Assembly: GCA_902761605.1 (NCBI GenBank)
Contig: CACWLC010000023.1
Location: 1 to 39,386 of the forward strand
DNA: 39,386 bases
From: an uncultured Prevotellaceae bacterium
Lineage (GTDB): Bacteria; Bacteroidota; Bacteroidia; Bacteroidales; Bacteroidaceae
Direction: 5' to 3'
Shown here: positions 24,201 to 33,108 of the stretch, one piece after another
How the letters are laid out: each line of letters opens with the position of its first letter
Position numbering within the stretch: position 1 is the stretch's first letter
Notes under the pieces: model-generated
The model's database searches: none
What the model was told of the DNA's origin: nothing
The model's input: only the letters and a program-made list of their open reading frames with translations
Program-made: the position numbers and the translations under genes

Positions 24201-26987
24201 ATGAAAATCAAAAGATATAGAATAAGAACCAGTTGGCTGAGGGCGATAGTATTTCTAACCCTCCAACTATCATTTCTTAATCCTCAGTTATCAGTTCTCT
24301 CCGCCAAGGATTTTTATGGATATACAAAAGACCGTCCCCTAGTAATAGTAAGTGACTGGGATTTCCAACCTTATGAATTCCTTAATAATGACGGAGAGCC
24401 CGCTGGATATAACATCGATGTACTTAACCTGATATTGGACAAGCTCGACATTCCGCATAAATTTGTGATGGAGGAATGGTACCTTGCCGCACAGATGTTT
24501 GAGCACAGAGAAGCTGACCTGATACATGCACTCACGTTTGCATATAGAGGCCATCCTTATGTGCAGTCAAAAAAGTATATAAACTACTATAATCTGAAAG
24601 TTGCCCGCAAGCAAGGTAATGCGCCACTTACGTCAGTAACTCATCTGACAAAAGACGACACTTTAATGCTAAAAAACAACGACTATGCTGCTTTGCGCCT
24701 GAACGAGATCAACGACTCATTATTTCATATAGAATATATGTCGCCAAAAGAAGCTCTGACAGGTATACGCAACGGATTATACAGATACTATATATGGGGA
24801 GAGATTCCTCTTGCAAGAAAGATTACAGAGTTGCAAATAGACAGTATTGTACTCGACGACATTGATATACCTGCAGGAGAACTGCGCATCATAGGATACG
24901 ACAAGGAACTGGTGGATATCATTGATGATGAATACACAAGACTTGAACAGAACGGTGAACTTGATAAGATTCGCGATAAATGGTTTCATCCAGAGAGGGT
25001 GCATGATGATGCTTCTCCACTTGCAATCATTATTATTATCGCATTGGCAATAATTGGCGCCATTTCATTCCTGCTTAACCGCCTTATTACCTTGAGGGTT
25101 AAGAATGCCGTAAGACGCACTGAGGATATTAACGAACTGATGACAACTGCTCTGGGTATGGGCGATTTCATTGTCGTGGAGTTTGACGTCAGGAAATGGT
25201 GGTTGAAAAATGTATATGGTAACATGCTACCAGAAGACGGGATGAGTCCTGAAGAGTATCTTAGTCGTCTGCCACAGGATCAGGCAAAGCTTGTGCATGA
25301 GAATAACCAACTGCTTATATCAGGTAAGATAAATAACTTTGAAATGCTTCTGAACTATAATACGGGCAGTAAGGATAACCCTGTAATAAGGGATTTCTAT
25401 GGTAATGCTATCATTGAGTTTGAAGACGGAAAGCCTTCTGTCATTACATATACGGCAAAAGAGGTTACAAAAGAGTTTGAAGAGGAACGAAAGAATCAGG
25501 CTCTATGGAATAAGTATCAAAAGGTTTTTGAAACCAATCTGGTAGCAATGTCATTCTACGACAAGAACGGCTATCTGTTGGATGTTAACGAGAAGATGAA
25601 AGAGCTTTGCGAGTTCCACAATCAAGAGACTGAGGCATTCTTCAGGAGATTGTGTATACAGGACATGCCTACTATATCTGGTGTGTTTGATCTTAAGACT
25701 CGTGATGTTCTTCATGTATGCCAGAAACTGCATTTCCAGGAAACAGGAAAGACAAAATACCTCGAGGTAAGGATCAAGCCTGTGACTGACGAGAAAGGCG
25801 AGTTGATATATATAGTGAATACTGCCCGCGATGCTACATTTGAGCGTGATAACTATATGGAACTCAAAAAGCATAATGCGGAGTTAATTAAGACTAACGA
25901 ATCGATCAACGAATATGAGAGACAGTTGGGATATCTTCTGGAACAGAGCAATATCTTTATATGGTATTACAACCCGAAAACTGACAATATAAGATATACC
26001 CGTTCTCCACGCCACGAAGGATTCACTGAGACAGTATCACAATTCTTCGAAGGAATAATCGAGGACGAGCCTGGCATGTCGGAGAGAAATATGCGTAATG
26101 TCATTGCAGAGGATAAGCAATTATTTGCTATTCATCACTATAGTCACACACCTGCAGAGCCTAGTCCTGTATGGTACGCCATTAGTGGAATCCCGCTAAA
26201 GGACAATGATGGTAACACTATAGAATATTTTGGCATCGCGCGTAATATCACCGACCTTATGGAGGCTCAGCAAAGGCTTAAGGAAGAGACTAATCGAGCA
26301 GAAGACTCAGGTCGCCTGAAGGCAGCATTCCTGGCCAATATGACCCATGAGATCCGTACTCCACTAAATGCTATCGTAGGCTTCAGTGATATCCTTCAGA
26401 TGGTAGATACACCTGAGGAGCGTCTGGAGTTTATCCGTATTATCCGCAACAACTGCGATATGCTGCTGCGCCTCATCAATGATATTCTAGAGGCATCAAG
26501 CATGGGTCAGGCTCTTGCTATCGAACCCACTGAATGTGATTTCTCACAGGTGTTCGATGACATCTGCCAGACTCTTGAACAGAGAGTTTCAGAGGCAGGA
26601 ATCCCATTCATTAAGGACAACCCCTACCCTACGTTCAAAGCAAAGCTTGACAAAGGACGTATACAGCAGGTACTTACCAACTTCACGACAAATGCGGTAA
26701 AGTACACCAAGACTGGTCATATAAAAGTGGGATACCGCGAACAGGACGGAGGAATTTATTTCTATTGCGAAGACACGGGAGCTGGAATACCAAAGGATAA
26801 ACAGGCTGCTGTGTTTGAGCGCTTCGTTAAGCTCAACGACTTCGTACAAGGTACTGGTCTCGGACTAAGTATCTGTAAGTCTATTGCAGAACGTTGTAAC
26901 GGAAGAATTGGTGTTTTCTCTGAGGGAGAAGGCCACGGATCAACATTCTGGTTATGGACTCCAAGAGAGATTACCCCCATGGGGTGA
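24201..26987 (+). CDS. Solute-binding-domain sensor histidine kinase B2 (catalytically intact)
   Basis: This 928-residue kinase starts at ATG 24201 (MKIKRYRIRTSWLRAIVFL), which gives a clean signal peptide; an earlier in-frame ATG at 24144 overlaps A2 and adds an implausible charged head. After the signal (about 1-35) come an SBP_bac_3-like periplasmic domain (about 38-265: RPLVIVSDWDFQPYEFLNNDG, GYNIDVLNLILDKL), a membrane helix (about 278-298), three PAS domains, HisKA with His716 in NMTHEIRTPLN, and HATPase_c with TNAVKYT, DTGAGI and GTGLGLSICK intact. SBP_bac_3 domains usually bind amino acids or similar small molecules; the ligand here is unknown. No receiver domain or response-regulator gene follows; a bidirectional terminator does. 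Confidence 0.92.
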   Translation: MKIKRYRIRTSWLRAIVFLTLQLSFLNPQLSVLSAKDFYGYTKDRPLVIVSDWDFQPYEFLNNDGEPAGYNIDVLNLILDKLDIPHKFVMEEWYLAAQMFEHREADLIHALTFAYRGHPYVQSKKYINYYNLKVARKQGNAPLTSVTHLTKDDTLMLKNNDYAALRLNEINDSLFHIEYMSPKEALTGIRNGLYRYYIWGEIPLARKITELQIDSIVLDDIDIPAGELRIIGYDKELVDIIDDEYTRLEQNGELDKIRDKWFHPERVHDDASPLAIIIIIALAIIGAISFLLNRLITLRVKNAVRRTEDINELMTTALGMGDFIVVEFDVRKWWLKNVYGNMLPEDGMSPEEYLSRLPQDQAKLVHENNQLLISGKINNFEMLLNYNTGSKDNPVIRDFYGNAIIEFEDGKPSVITYTAKEVTKEFEEERKNQALWNKYQKVFETNLVAMSFYDKNGYLLDVNEKMKELCEFHNQETEAFFRRLCIQDMPTISGVFDLKTRDVLHVCQKLHFQETGKTKYLEVRIKPVTDEKGELIYIVNTARDATFERDNYMELKKHNAELIKTNESINEYERQLGYLLEQSNIFIWYYNPKTDNIRYTRSPRHEGFTETVSQFFEGIIEDEPGMSERNMRNVIAEDKQLFAIHHYSHTPAEPSPVWYAISGIPLKDNDGNTIEYFGIARNITDLMEAQQRLKEETNRAEDSGRLKAAFLANMTHEIRTPLNAIVGFSDILQMVDTPEERLEFIRIIRNNCDMLLRLINDILEASSMGQALAIEPTECDFSQVFDDICQTLEQRVSEAGIPFIKDNPYPTFKAKLDKGRIQQVLTNFTTNAVKYTKTGHIKVGYREQDGGIYFYCEDTGAGIPKDKQAAVFERFVKLNDFVQGTGLGLSICKSIAERCNGRIGVFSEGEGHGSTFWLWTPREITPMG

Positions 26988-26994
26988 ATAAACA

Positions 26995-27029
26995 AAAAAT
27001 CCCTCGCTGAAAAAGCGAGGGATTTTTTG
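26995..27029. terminator. Bidirectional terminator between kinase B2 and nhaD
   Basis: TCCCTCGCT (27001-27009) and AGCGAGGGA (27015-27023), flanked by A6 and T6, form a symmetric hairpin that works on both strands. It separates the convergent kinase cluster and nhaD. Confidence 0.9.
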
Positions 27030-28385
27030 TTAGAATAAAAATGTTTTTTGCAGCCAGTATATCAGGATACCTGCGAGATAGCCAGCAAATGCTATCCACG
27101 TGATCTTCTTCATATACCATCCGAAAGTGATCTTCTCCAGACCCATTACAACTACACCAGCGGCACTTCCGATGATAAGCATAGAACCTCCCACACCAGC
27201 GCAGTAAGCCAGGAGCTGCCAGAAGATACCATCTATAGCCATGTCGCCAGCTGGAGCCACAGGATACATACCCATACAGCCTGCCACAAGAGGTACATTA
27301 TCGACAATTGAAGAGAGGACTCCGATGATACCTGTGACGAGATAGTGATTACCCTCGAAGACTACGTCGAGACCTTGTCCCAGCATTGTCAGGACACCAA
27401 TGGTCTCAAGACAAGCTACGGCCATCAGGATGCCAAGGAAGAAGAGGATGGTATCCATATCAATACGCGAAAGCATCTTAGACACACGCTTCTGGGTATT
27501 ACGGTTGTCGGCTGTATCTTCACTCTCCTGATGGATGCTTGTATAGAAAATCTCTGTGGTGGTCCAAAGTACACCCAACACAAGCAGGATGCCCACAAAT
27601 GGTGGCAGATGGGTGATAGTCTTGAAAATAGGCACAAAGATCAGGCCTCCCACACCGAGGAAAAAGATAATCTTACGTTGGGCTGCAGAGAGACCGTCGG
27701 ACTCCTCGATGACAGCTGTGTCTTCTGCAAACTCCAGATTACCCTTCAACGACAACGAGAGAATATAGGCAGGAACGAGCATCGACACCAAAGAGGGAAT
27801 GAAGATTTCCGAGATGACACCGGCTGCAGTGATGACACCCTTGTTCCATAGCATGATGGTGGTCACGTCGCCAATTGGAGAGAAAGCACCACCCGAATTG
27901 GCAGCAATCACTACCAAGGCAGCGTAGATGAGACGGTCCTTCTTGTCGCTGACAAGTTTTCGAAGGATCATAATCATCACGATAGACGTGGTCAGGTTGT
28001 CGAGAATGGCAGAAAGAATAAACGTCATGAATGCAATACGCCACAACAGAGCCCGCTTCGATTTGGTCTGGAGCGTGTCGCGCACGAAATTGAAACCACC
28101 ATTCTGGTCGACGAGTTCAACAATGGTCATAGCACCCATCAAGAAGAAAAGAGTGGTAGCAGTGCTGCCGAGATGGTGTTCTATGACCTGACTCACTGCC
28201 GAGGCAATGTTTGAGCCGACAGCTTCTGAAACATAGCTGCCCGGATCGAACATGAAGAGGGTCCAGGTAGCAACAAACATCAGCAGGGCAATGGCTGCCT
28301 TGTTGATTTTTGTCACGCTCTCAATGGCTATACAGAAATAGCCTATACAGAAAACGATGACAATAATAACTGTTAATGTAGACAT
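27030..28385 (-). CDS. nhaD: Na+/H+ antiporter, NhaD type
   Basis: This 451-residue inner-membrane protein has about 11-12 hydrophobic helices. It belongs to the NhaD branch of the ion-transporter superfamily: VELVDQNGGF, SAILDNLTTSIVM and ANSGGAFSPIGDVTTIMLWNKG are the conserved hairpin motifs, and a second half repeats the pattern (SSIVDNVPLVAG, GSMLIIGSAAG). It exports Na+ or Li+ in exchange for protons. Length is normal. It is monocistronic, with a leader of about 120 bases that contains a strong hairpin, and ends at the shared bidirectional terminator. Confidence 0.94.
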   Translation of the reverse strand: MSTLTVIIVIVFCIGYFCIAIESVTKINKAAIALLMFVATWTLFMFDPGSYVSEAVGSNIASAVSQVIEHHLGSTATTLFFLMGAMTIVELVDQNGGFNFVRDTLQTKSKRALLWRIAFMTFILSAILDNLTTSIVMIMILRKLVSDKKDRLIYAALVVIAANSGGAFSPIGDVTTIMLWNKGVITAAGVISEIFIPSLVSMLVPAYILSLSLKGNLEFAEDTAVIEESDGLSAAQRKIIFFLGVGGLIFVPIFKTITHLPPFVGILLVLGVLWTTTEIFYTSIHQESEDTADNRNTQKRVSKMLSRIDMDTILFFLGILMAVACLETIGVLTMLGQGLDVVFEGNHYLVTGIIGVLSSIVDNVPLVAGCMGMYPVAPAGDMAIDGIFWQLLAYCAGVGGSMLIIGSAAGVVVMGLEKITFGWYMKKITWIAFAGYLAGILIYWLQKTFLF

Positions 28386-28429
28386 CTTTTTACTATTTTA
28401 TTAATTGTTATGTTGACTCTGTTCCAAAA

Positions 28430-28455
28430 CTCCCCGATGCTACAGCACCGGGGAG
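28430..28455 (-). promoter_or_regulatory. Hairpin in the nhaD leader
   Basis: CTCCCCG (28430-28436) pairs with CGGGGAG (28449-28455), with an inner TGC/GCA pair around a four-base loop. In nhaD sense it is followed by TTTTGG, so it resembles a weak intrinsic terminator or a protected 5' structure between promoter and start codon. Confidence 0.5.
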
Positions 28456-28508
28456 CTTGTACTGCTATTTTGCAGTCATCTTATAGTAGTCAGTAGTTGT
28501 TTCAGTTG

Positions 28509-28516
28509 CAAAGGTA
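28509..28516 (-). promoter_or_regulatory. -7 box of the nhaD promoter
   Basis: TACCTTTG on the minus strand (CAAAGGTA on plus) lies 123 bases upstream of the nhaD ATG. No exact -33 TTTG is visible. Confidence 0.5.
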
Positions 28517-28626
28517 AGTTAAAAAAAGCAGACTAATGCAGATGCAGAAAGAAATCTCCCATAAATTAGCATTTTTTAATTGATTTATGTCAATTCGCGT
28601 CTAAAAACAAAAAAAATCATATTAAA

Positions 28627-28658
28627 TTTGGTAATGTCTGAAATTTGATGTACCTTTG
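28627..28658 (+). promoter_or_regulatory. Promoter of the conserved hypothetical gene at 28668
   Basis: TTTG (28627-28630) and TACCTTTG (28651-28658) are separated by 20 bases. The -7 box ends nine bases before the ATG at 28668, so the leader is only a few bases long. It also rules out a TTG start at 28656, which lies inside the -7 box. Confidence 0.7.
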
Positions 28659-28667
28659 CCTTCGAGT

Positions 28668-29270
28668 ATGAACAACAGCATACAGGACATCAGATGGAGC
28701 GAAAATGTGATACTGGTTGACGCCGACTACGTTGACAAGGTAGCATTCAACCTCATCGTAAACTTTGAGCGCATGCTTGGACGGCGCATCCCGCAGGCAG
28801 ACATTACCCGCTGGATAGACTGTGTGGCCTTAGACGGAGGTATAAGAGAAGGAGAACATGAGACTCAGGTAATACTTCTGCATAGTGCCAAGAAGTCACA
28901 GCTGGATAATTTTAATCCTGGCAAGTTCGAGGAGCTCTCTGGAAAAGCATTCAAGGACCATCTTGGTGAATTCCTAATAAATGCCTATCCTGTGGAAGAC
29001 ATCGTTGGGAGCGAACAGCATTTCTGCGACATGCTCCAACTTGTGAGCAGCCAGAAAGAAGTAAAGAGAGTTATCGTTATACCAGACTCTGAGCAGGAGC
29101 ATATTTATAATAAGGTACGCGCGACACTTAAGCAGGTTGATGAAGAAAAACGTATCACCTTATTGGCGATGCAGCCTATGGCTAATTGGAACTTCCGCCA
29201 GGAGATATTAGGTTATTCGCTATTAGCAGCCCTTGGCATCTCATCTGATGAAATAAATAGTAAATCGTAA
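28668..29270 (+). CDS. Conserved Bacteroidales hypothetical protein (possibly DUF6621)
   Basis: This 200-residue soluble protein starts MNNSIQDIRWSENVILVDADYVDKVAFNLIVNFERMLGRRIP. It has no signal or membrane segment. The sequence suggests an alpha/beta fold, with VILVDADYVD near the N terminus and KRVIVIPD near the middle, loosely reminiscent of nuclease-like NYN/PIN folds; that comparison is only an impression. It resembles small proteins often found in Bacteroidales and is possibly DUF6621. It lies 23 bases upstream of the carboxynorspermidine synthase gene and could share its transcript, with recA third. Function is unknown. Confidence 0.75.
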   Translation: MNNSIQDIRWSENVILVDADYVDKVAFNLIVNFERMLGRRIPQADITRWIDCVALDGGIREGEHETQVILLHSAKKSQLDNFNPGKFEELSGKAFKDHLGEFLINAYPVEDIVGSEQHFCDMLQLVSSQKEVKRVIVIPDSEQEHIYNKVRATLKQVDEEKRITLLAMQPMANWNFRQEILGYSLLAALGISSDEINSKS

Positions 29271-29275
29271 ATTTG
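29268..29275 (+). promoter_or_regulatory. Possible internal promoter before the saccharopine dehydrogenase-like gene
   Basis: TAAATTTG starts on the stop codon of the upstream gene, 18 bases before the ATG at 29294. It lies within a short direct repeat of GTAAATCGTAAAT. No good -33 box is present, so it is weak. Confidence 0.3.
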
Positions 29276-29293
29276 TAAATCGTAAATATAACT

Positions 29294-30529
29294 ATGTCAA
29301 AGGTATTAATGATTGGCGCCGGAGGCGTCGCAACGGTAGCAGCATTCAAGATCGCCCAGAATGCTGACGTATTTACCGACTTTATGATTGCAAGCCGCAG
29401 AAAAGCTAAATGCGACAAGATCGTAGAGGATATCCACAAGGCAGGATATAATATGGACATTAAGACAGCTCAGGTTGATGCCGACGATGTGGAACAGCTG
29501 AAAGCACTTTTCAACGACTACAAGCCAGAGCTCGTAATAAACCTCGCCCTGCCCTATCAGGACCTTACTATTATGGATGCCTGTCTGGCTTGTGGCTGTA
29601 ACTATCTCGACACAGCCAATTACGAGCCAAAGGACGAGGCACACTTCGAGTACTCTTGGCAGTGGGCCTATAAGGACCGTTTCGAACAGGCAGGACTTAC
29701 AGCAATCTTAGGTTGCGGTTTCGACCCTGGAGTATCTGGAGTGTATACAGCATATGCTGCAAAGCACCACTTCGATGAGATCCATTATCTCGACATCGTA
29801 GACTGTAATGCAGGTGATCACCACCATGCTTTCGCAACGAATTTCAATCCTGAAATCAATATCCGCGAGATTACCCAGAAGGGACTCTACTATAAGGACG
29901 GACAGTGGATTGAGACAGAACCTCTTGAGATTCACAAGCCTCTCACCTACCCCAACATCGGCCCTCGTGAGAGCTATCTGCTGCACCATGAGGAGTTGGA
30001 GAGTCTGGTAAAGAACTATCCTACCATCAAGCAAGGACGTTTCTGGATGACCTTCGGTGAGCAATATCTGAAACACCTCGACGTGATTCAGAATATCGGC
30101 ATGAGCCGTATTGATGAAATCGAATACGAGGCACCATTGGCTGACGGCACTGGCACAGCAAAGGTAAAGATCGTTCCATTGCAGTTCCTGAAAGCCGTTT
30201 TGCCTAATCCTCAGGATTTGGGTGAGAACTACGAGGGTGAGACATCTATCGGATGCCGTATCCGTGGTATCAAGGATGGTAAAGAGCATACCTATTATGT
30301 ATACAACAACTGCAAGCACCAGGAGGCTTACAAGGAGACTGGTATGCAGGGGGTGTCATACACCACTGGTGTTCCTGCTATGATTGGAGCAATGATGTTC
30401 GTAAAGGGTATATGGAAGAAACCTGGCGTATGGAACGTTGAGGACTTCGACCCAGACCCATTCATGGAGCAACTTAACAAACAAGGTCTGCCTTGGCATG
30501 AGATTCATGACGGTGACCTCGAATTATAA
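29294..30529 (+). CDS. Saccharopine dehydrogenase family protein, carboxynorspermidine synthase type
   Basis: This 411-residue NAD(P)-dependent enzyme starts with the Rossmann motif MSKVLMIGAGGVATVAAFK. The segments LALPYQDLTIMDACLACGCNYLDTANYE and GCGFDPGVSGVYTAYAAKHHFDEI are typical of carboxynorspermidine synthase (carboxyspermidine dehydrogenase), which condenses aspartate semialdehyde with a diamine in the alternative spermidine pathway of Bacteroidota. Lysine-pathway saccharopine dehydrogenases are relatives, but length and motifs favour the polyamine enzyme. The decarboxylase partner is not in the window. recA follows 26 bases later. Confidence 0.88.
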   Translation: MSKVLMIGAGGVATVAAFKIAQNADVFTDFMIASRRKAKCDKIVEDIHKAGYNMDIKTAQVDADDVEQLKALFNDYKPELVINLALPYQDLTIMDACLACGCNYLDTANYEPKDEAHFEYSWQWAYKDRFEQAGLTAILGCGFDPGVSGVYTAYAAKHHFDEIHYLDIVDCNAGDHHHAFATNFNPEINIREITQKGLYYKDGQWIETEPLEIHKPLTYPNIGPRESYLLHHEELESLVKNYPTIKQGRFWMTFGEQYLKHLDVIQNIGMSRIDEIEYEAPLADGTGTAKVKIVPLQFLKAVLPNPQDLGENYEGETSIGCRIRGIKDGKEHTYYVYNNCKHQEAYKETGMQGVSYTTGVPAMIGAMMFVKGIWKKPGVWNVEDFDPDPFMEQLNKQGLPWHEIHDGDLEL

Positions 30530-30555
30530 TTATTAACTCTTAAATTTCTAAAGCT

Positions 30556-31581
30556 ATGGCAAAGAAAGAAGAAAATGCGGAGCAGTTGACCCCGCAACAG
30601 CAGAAAATGAAAGCTCTGCAGGCTGCAATGGCCAAGATTGAGAAAGATTTCGGCAAGGGCAGCATCATGAAGATGGGTGATGAATCGATTGCAAACGTGG
30701 AAGTAATCCCCACTGGAAGTATCGGCCTGAATGCAGCACTTGGCGTAGGAGGATATCCCAAAGGACGTATCATTGAGATTTATGGTCCTGAGTCATCAGG
30801 TAAGACTACACTCTCCATCCATGCTATGGCAGAATGCCAGAAAGCAGGTGGTGTGTGCGCCTTTATCGATGCTGAGCATGCATTCGACAGATTCTATGCA
30901 GAAAAACTTGGTGTGGATATCAGCAACCTCTATATATCACAGCCAGACAACGGAGAGCAGGCACTTGAGATTGCCGACCAGCTTATCCGTTCTTCTGCCA
31001 TCGACCTGATTATCATCGACTCAGTGGCAGCTCTGACTCCTAAGAAGGAGATTGAGGGCGACATGGGTGACTCTTCAGTAGGTCTTCAGGCACGTCTGAT
31101 GAGCCAGGCTCTGCGTAAGATGACTTCTACCATCTCTAAGACAAATACCACATGTATCTTCATCAACCAGCTTCGTGAAAAAATCGGTGTGATGTTTGGC
31201 AGCCCTGAGACAACTACTGGTGGTAATGCCCTGAAGTTCTATTCTTCTGTTCGCCTTGATATCCGTAAGAATGGACCAACCATCAAGGATGGTGACATTG
31301 CAATAGGCAACAAGGTGAAGGTAAAGGTTGTAAAGAACAAGGTTGCTCCCCCATTCCGTTTTGCTGAGTTCGAGATTACCTTTGGTGAGGGTATCTCAAG
31401 AATTGGCGAGATTGTTGACCTCAGCGAGCAGTTTGATATCATCAAGAAGAGCGGTTCATGGTACTCTTACGGAGACTCCAAGCTTGGTCAGGGCCGTGAC
31501 GCAGTAAAAGCCCTGCTGACAGACAATCCTGAGCTCTGCGATGAACTCGAAGCAAAAATCATGGAAAAGCTTAAAGCTTAA
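30556..31581 (+). CDS. recA: Recombinase A
   Basis: This 341-residue DNA-dependent ATPase handles strand exchange and LexA-type co-cleavage. It has Walker [10 protein letters not shown], Walker [11 protein letters not shown], the L1 region [20 protein letters not shown], the L2 region [19 protein letters not shown] and the C-terminal domain ending [12 protein letters not shown]. Length is normal. No SOS box was recognised upstream; it may be transcribed with the polyamine gene before it. A strong terminator follows. Confidence 0.98.
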   Translation: MAKKEENAEQLTPQQQKMKALQAAMAKIEKDFGKGSIMKMGDESIANVEVIPTGSIGLNAALGVGGYPKGRIIEIYGPESSGKTTLSIHAMAECQKAGGVCAFIDAEHAFDRFYAEKLGVDISNLYISQPDNGEQALEIADQLIRSSAIDLIIIDSVAALTPKKEIEGDMGDSSVGLQARLMSQALRKMTSTISKTNTTCIFINQLREKIGVMFGSPETTTGGNALKFYSSVRLDIRKNGPTIKDGDIAIGNKVKVKVVKNKVAPPFRFAEFEITFGEGISRIGEIVDLSEQFDIIKKSGSWYSYGDSKLGQGRDAVKALLTDNPELCDELEAKIMEKLKA

Positions 31582-31590
31582 ATAAATAAT

Positions 31591-31619
31591 AAATCCCAGC
31601 CAGGTGGCTGGGATTTTTA
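31591..31619. terminator. Terminator between recA and the convergent secreted-protein gene
   Basis: CCCAGCC (31595-31601) and GGCTGGG (31606-31612) form a 7-bp GC stem with a four-base loop, flanked by AAAT and ATTTTTATTT. It serves recA and probably also the convergent gene. Confidence 0.88.
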
Positions 31620-31620
31620 T

Positions 31621-33036
31621 TTATAGTGGAGTTCCGTCTTTTTGCTGCCACTCATTATTTGCCTTGGCATTTGTTGCAGCCTTGCGGCGAGCCTTGGTCT
31701 TCTTGCTGTTATTTGCTGCTGGAGTAGTATAGCTCTCAACACGTCCGTTACGTCCGAATGTCACAGTTAGATAACCCTTAGAACGCTGATAGAGCCACAT
31801 GTATCTACCATCGCCAGAAGCCTCCTTACGTGTTGGCTCCTCACCCATTGCCAGAACTACCTCATCCTCGCTCATGCCAACAATGACACGACCTTGCTGG
31901 ATGGCGGCACGTGCTGCCTGTGATGTCTCACGAGCCTGACCTTCACCCATAGCGAAGAGATAGCCGAAATACTCATCCTCCCTAGCACGGGCATTGGCCT
32001 TACCAACAGGATTGGTGAATGTAACATCCTTATAGAACACACGACGTGACTCTACCTCTGTCAGTGTCAGAGTGACAAACTCGCTGTTTGGCTGTGCCAG
32101 AGTATTGTCAACACGGAATGACATCATCTTAGGAATGGTCACATAGCGCTCCTTACCATCACCCTTGGTTACCATCTCTGTCTTATACTTATTATGGATA
32201 ACCTGACCAATGTAAGTCTTAAAGTCTTTATTAACCTTCATCACAGCATCCTGAATCTCAAATGCGCCATAGAAGGTGTGCTTCAGAGAATCCATGATAA
32301 ACTCATCATCACGCATGCCACTATTTGTCTTCGACATGGCTACTACCTGATAATACTCATTGCCAAGTTCATCCTCCACGATAATCTTAACAGGGAAACT
32401 ACGGGTACCAACGCCAACGGCAGTAACTGTTACCTCCTTGTTCATTGGTTGTATGGTCTCACGGAATCCGTCACCATCAATTTCTGTGTCTACACGATAT
32501 ATACGGGTCTTGGTAAACAGTTTCTTACCCATAAGCTGCTCTCTTGCAATGTCCACATCACCAAGATATGCCAGAGTTGGCACACCGAGTTTGCCATAGC
32601 AATAGTCATCAAAAGAGCCGCTTGGGATCTCGTAATAATACATCTTTTTATTATCACAAAGGAAATTCATGCGCCAATGACCATCCGCACTCTCACTCTT
32701 TCCTTTGTATGTCATAATCTTATGACGAAGTGACATACTGCTAACCTCTTTACCCGTAGCAGCATCACAGAAAGTCTTTACTACAAGGTCATACTTCTCA
32801 GGCATAACCATGAATTTCATTCCTTCTTTCCAGTCACAAAGACTTTGGTACTTGAAATACTGACTAACAAAGTCAGTAGCTGTCTCTTCCTCCTCAACCG
32901 AAATACTATCGGTCAACAGATTCTCAACTGCCACCTTCTTTTTGGCATTACGAGTCTTGACGATGTAGGAGTTCTCCTGAGCCGAGACTGTCATCAGCAA
33001 AACAGCTAATCCTGCTGTCAATATAGCTCTTTTCAT
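31621..33036 (-). CDS. Secreted protein with a BamE/SmpA-like C-terminal motif
   Basis: This 471-residue protein has a signal peptide (MKRAILTAGLAVLLMTVSAQ, cleavage near residue 19-20) and no lipobox cysteine. The large middle part is not recognised. Residues about 390-440 (IVGMSEDEVVLAMGEEPTRK, then WLYQRSKGYLTVTFGRNGRVESY) resemble the small BamE/SmpA fold: GMSxxEVxxxLGxP, a tryptophan-tyrosine strand and an F-x-x-G-x-V end. The tail is basic and Asn/Lys-rich. It could act in envelope assembly, but that is a guess. It is divergent from dnaK and shares its control region. Confidence 0.7.
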   Translation of the reverse strand: MKRAILTAGLAVLLMTVSAQENSYIVKTRNAKKKVAVENLLTDSISVEEEETATDFVSQYFKYQSLCDWKEGMKFMVMPEKYDLVVKTFCDAATGKEVSSMSLRHKIMTYKGKSESADGHWRMNFLCDNKKMYYYEIPSGSFDDYCYGKLGVPTLAYLGDVDIAREQLMGKKLFTKTRIYRVDTEIDGDGFRETIQPMNKEVTVTAVGVGTRSFPVKIIVEDELGNEYYQVVAMSKTNSGMRDDEFIMDSLKHTFYGAFEIQDAVMKVNKDFKTYIGQVIHNKYKTEMVTKGDGKERYVTIPKMMSFRVDNTLAQPNSEFVTLTLTEVESRRVFYKDVTFTNPVGKANARAREDEYFGYLFAMGEGQARETSQAARAAIQQGRVIVGMSEDEVVLAMGEEPTRKEASGDGRYMWLYQRSKGYLTVTFGRNGRVESYTTPAANNSKKTKARRKAATNAKANNEWQQKDGTPL

Positions 33037-33073
33037 TTTACAGGTTAAAATTTAAATTGTACAATTTCCGGTG

Positions 33074-33108
33074 CAAAGATAAAAAATATTTCTGATACTT
33101 GTGCCAAA
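33074..33108 (-). promoter_or_regulatory. Promoter of the secreted-protein gene
   Basis: On the minus strand TATCTTTG (complement of 33074-33081) is the -7 box. A TTTG at the complement of 33105-33108 lies 23 bases upstream, a slightly long spacing. That -33 region is inside the left arm of a 13-bp inverted repeat. Confidence 0.55.

Noticed and set aside
28656-28667. TTG start four codons upstream for the conserved hypothetical gene
   Set aside because: This TTG is part of the TACCTTTG -7 box and would lie upstream of the predicted transcription start.
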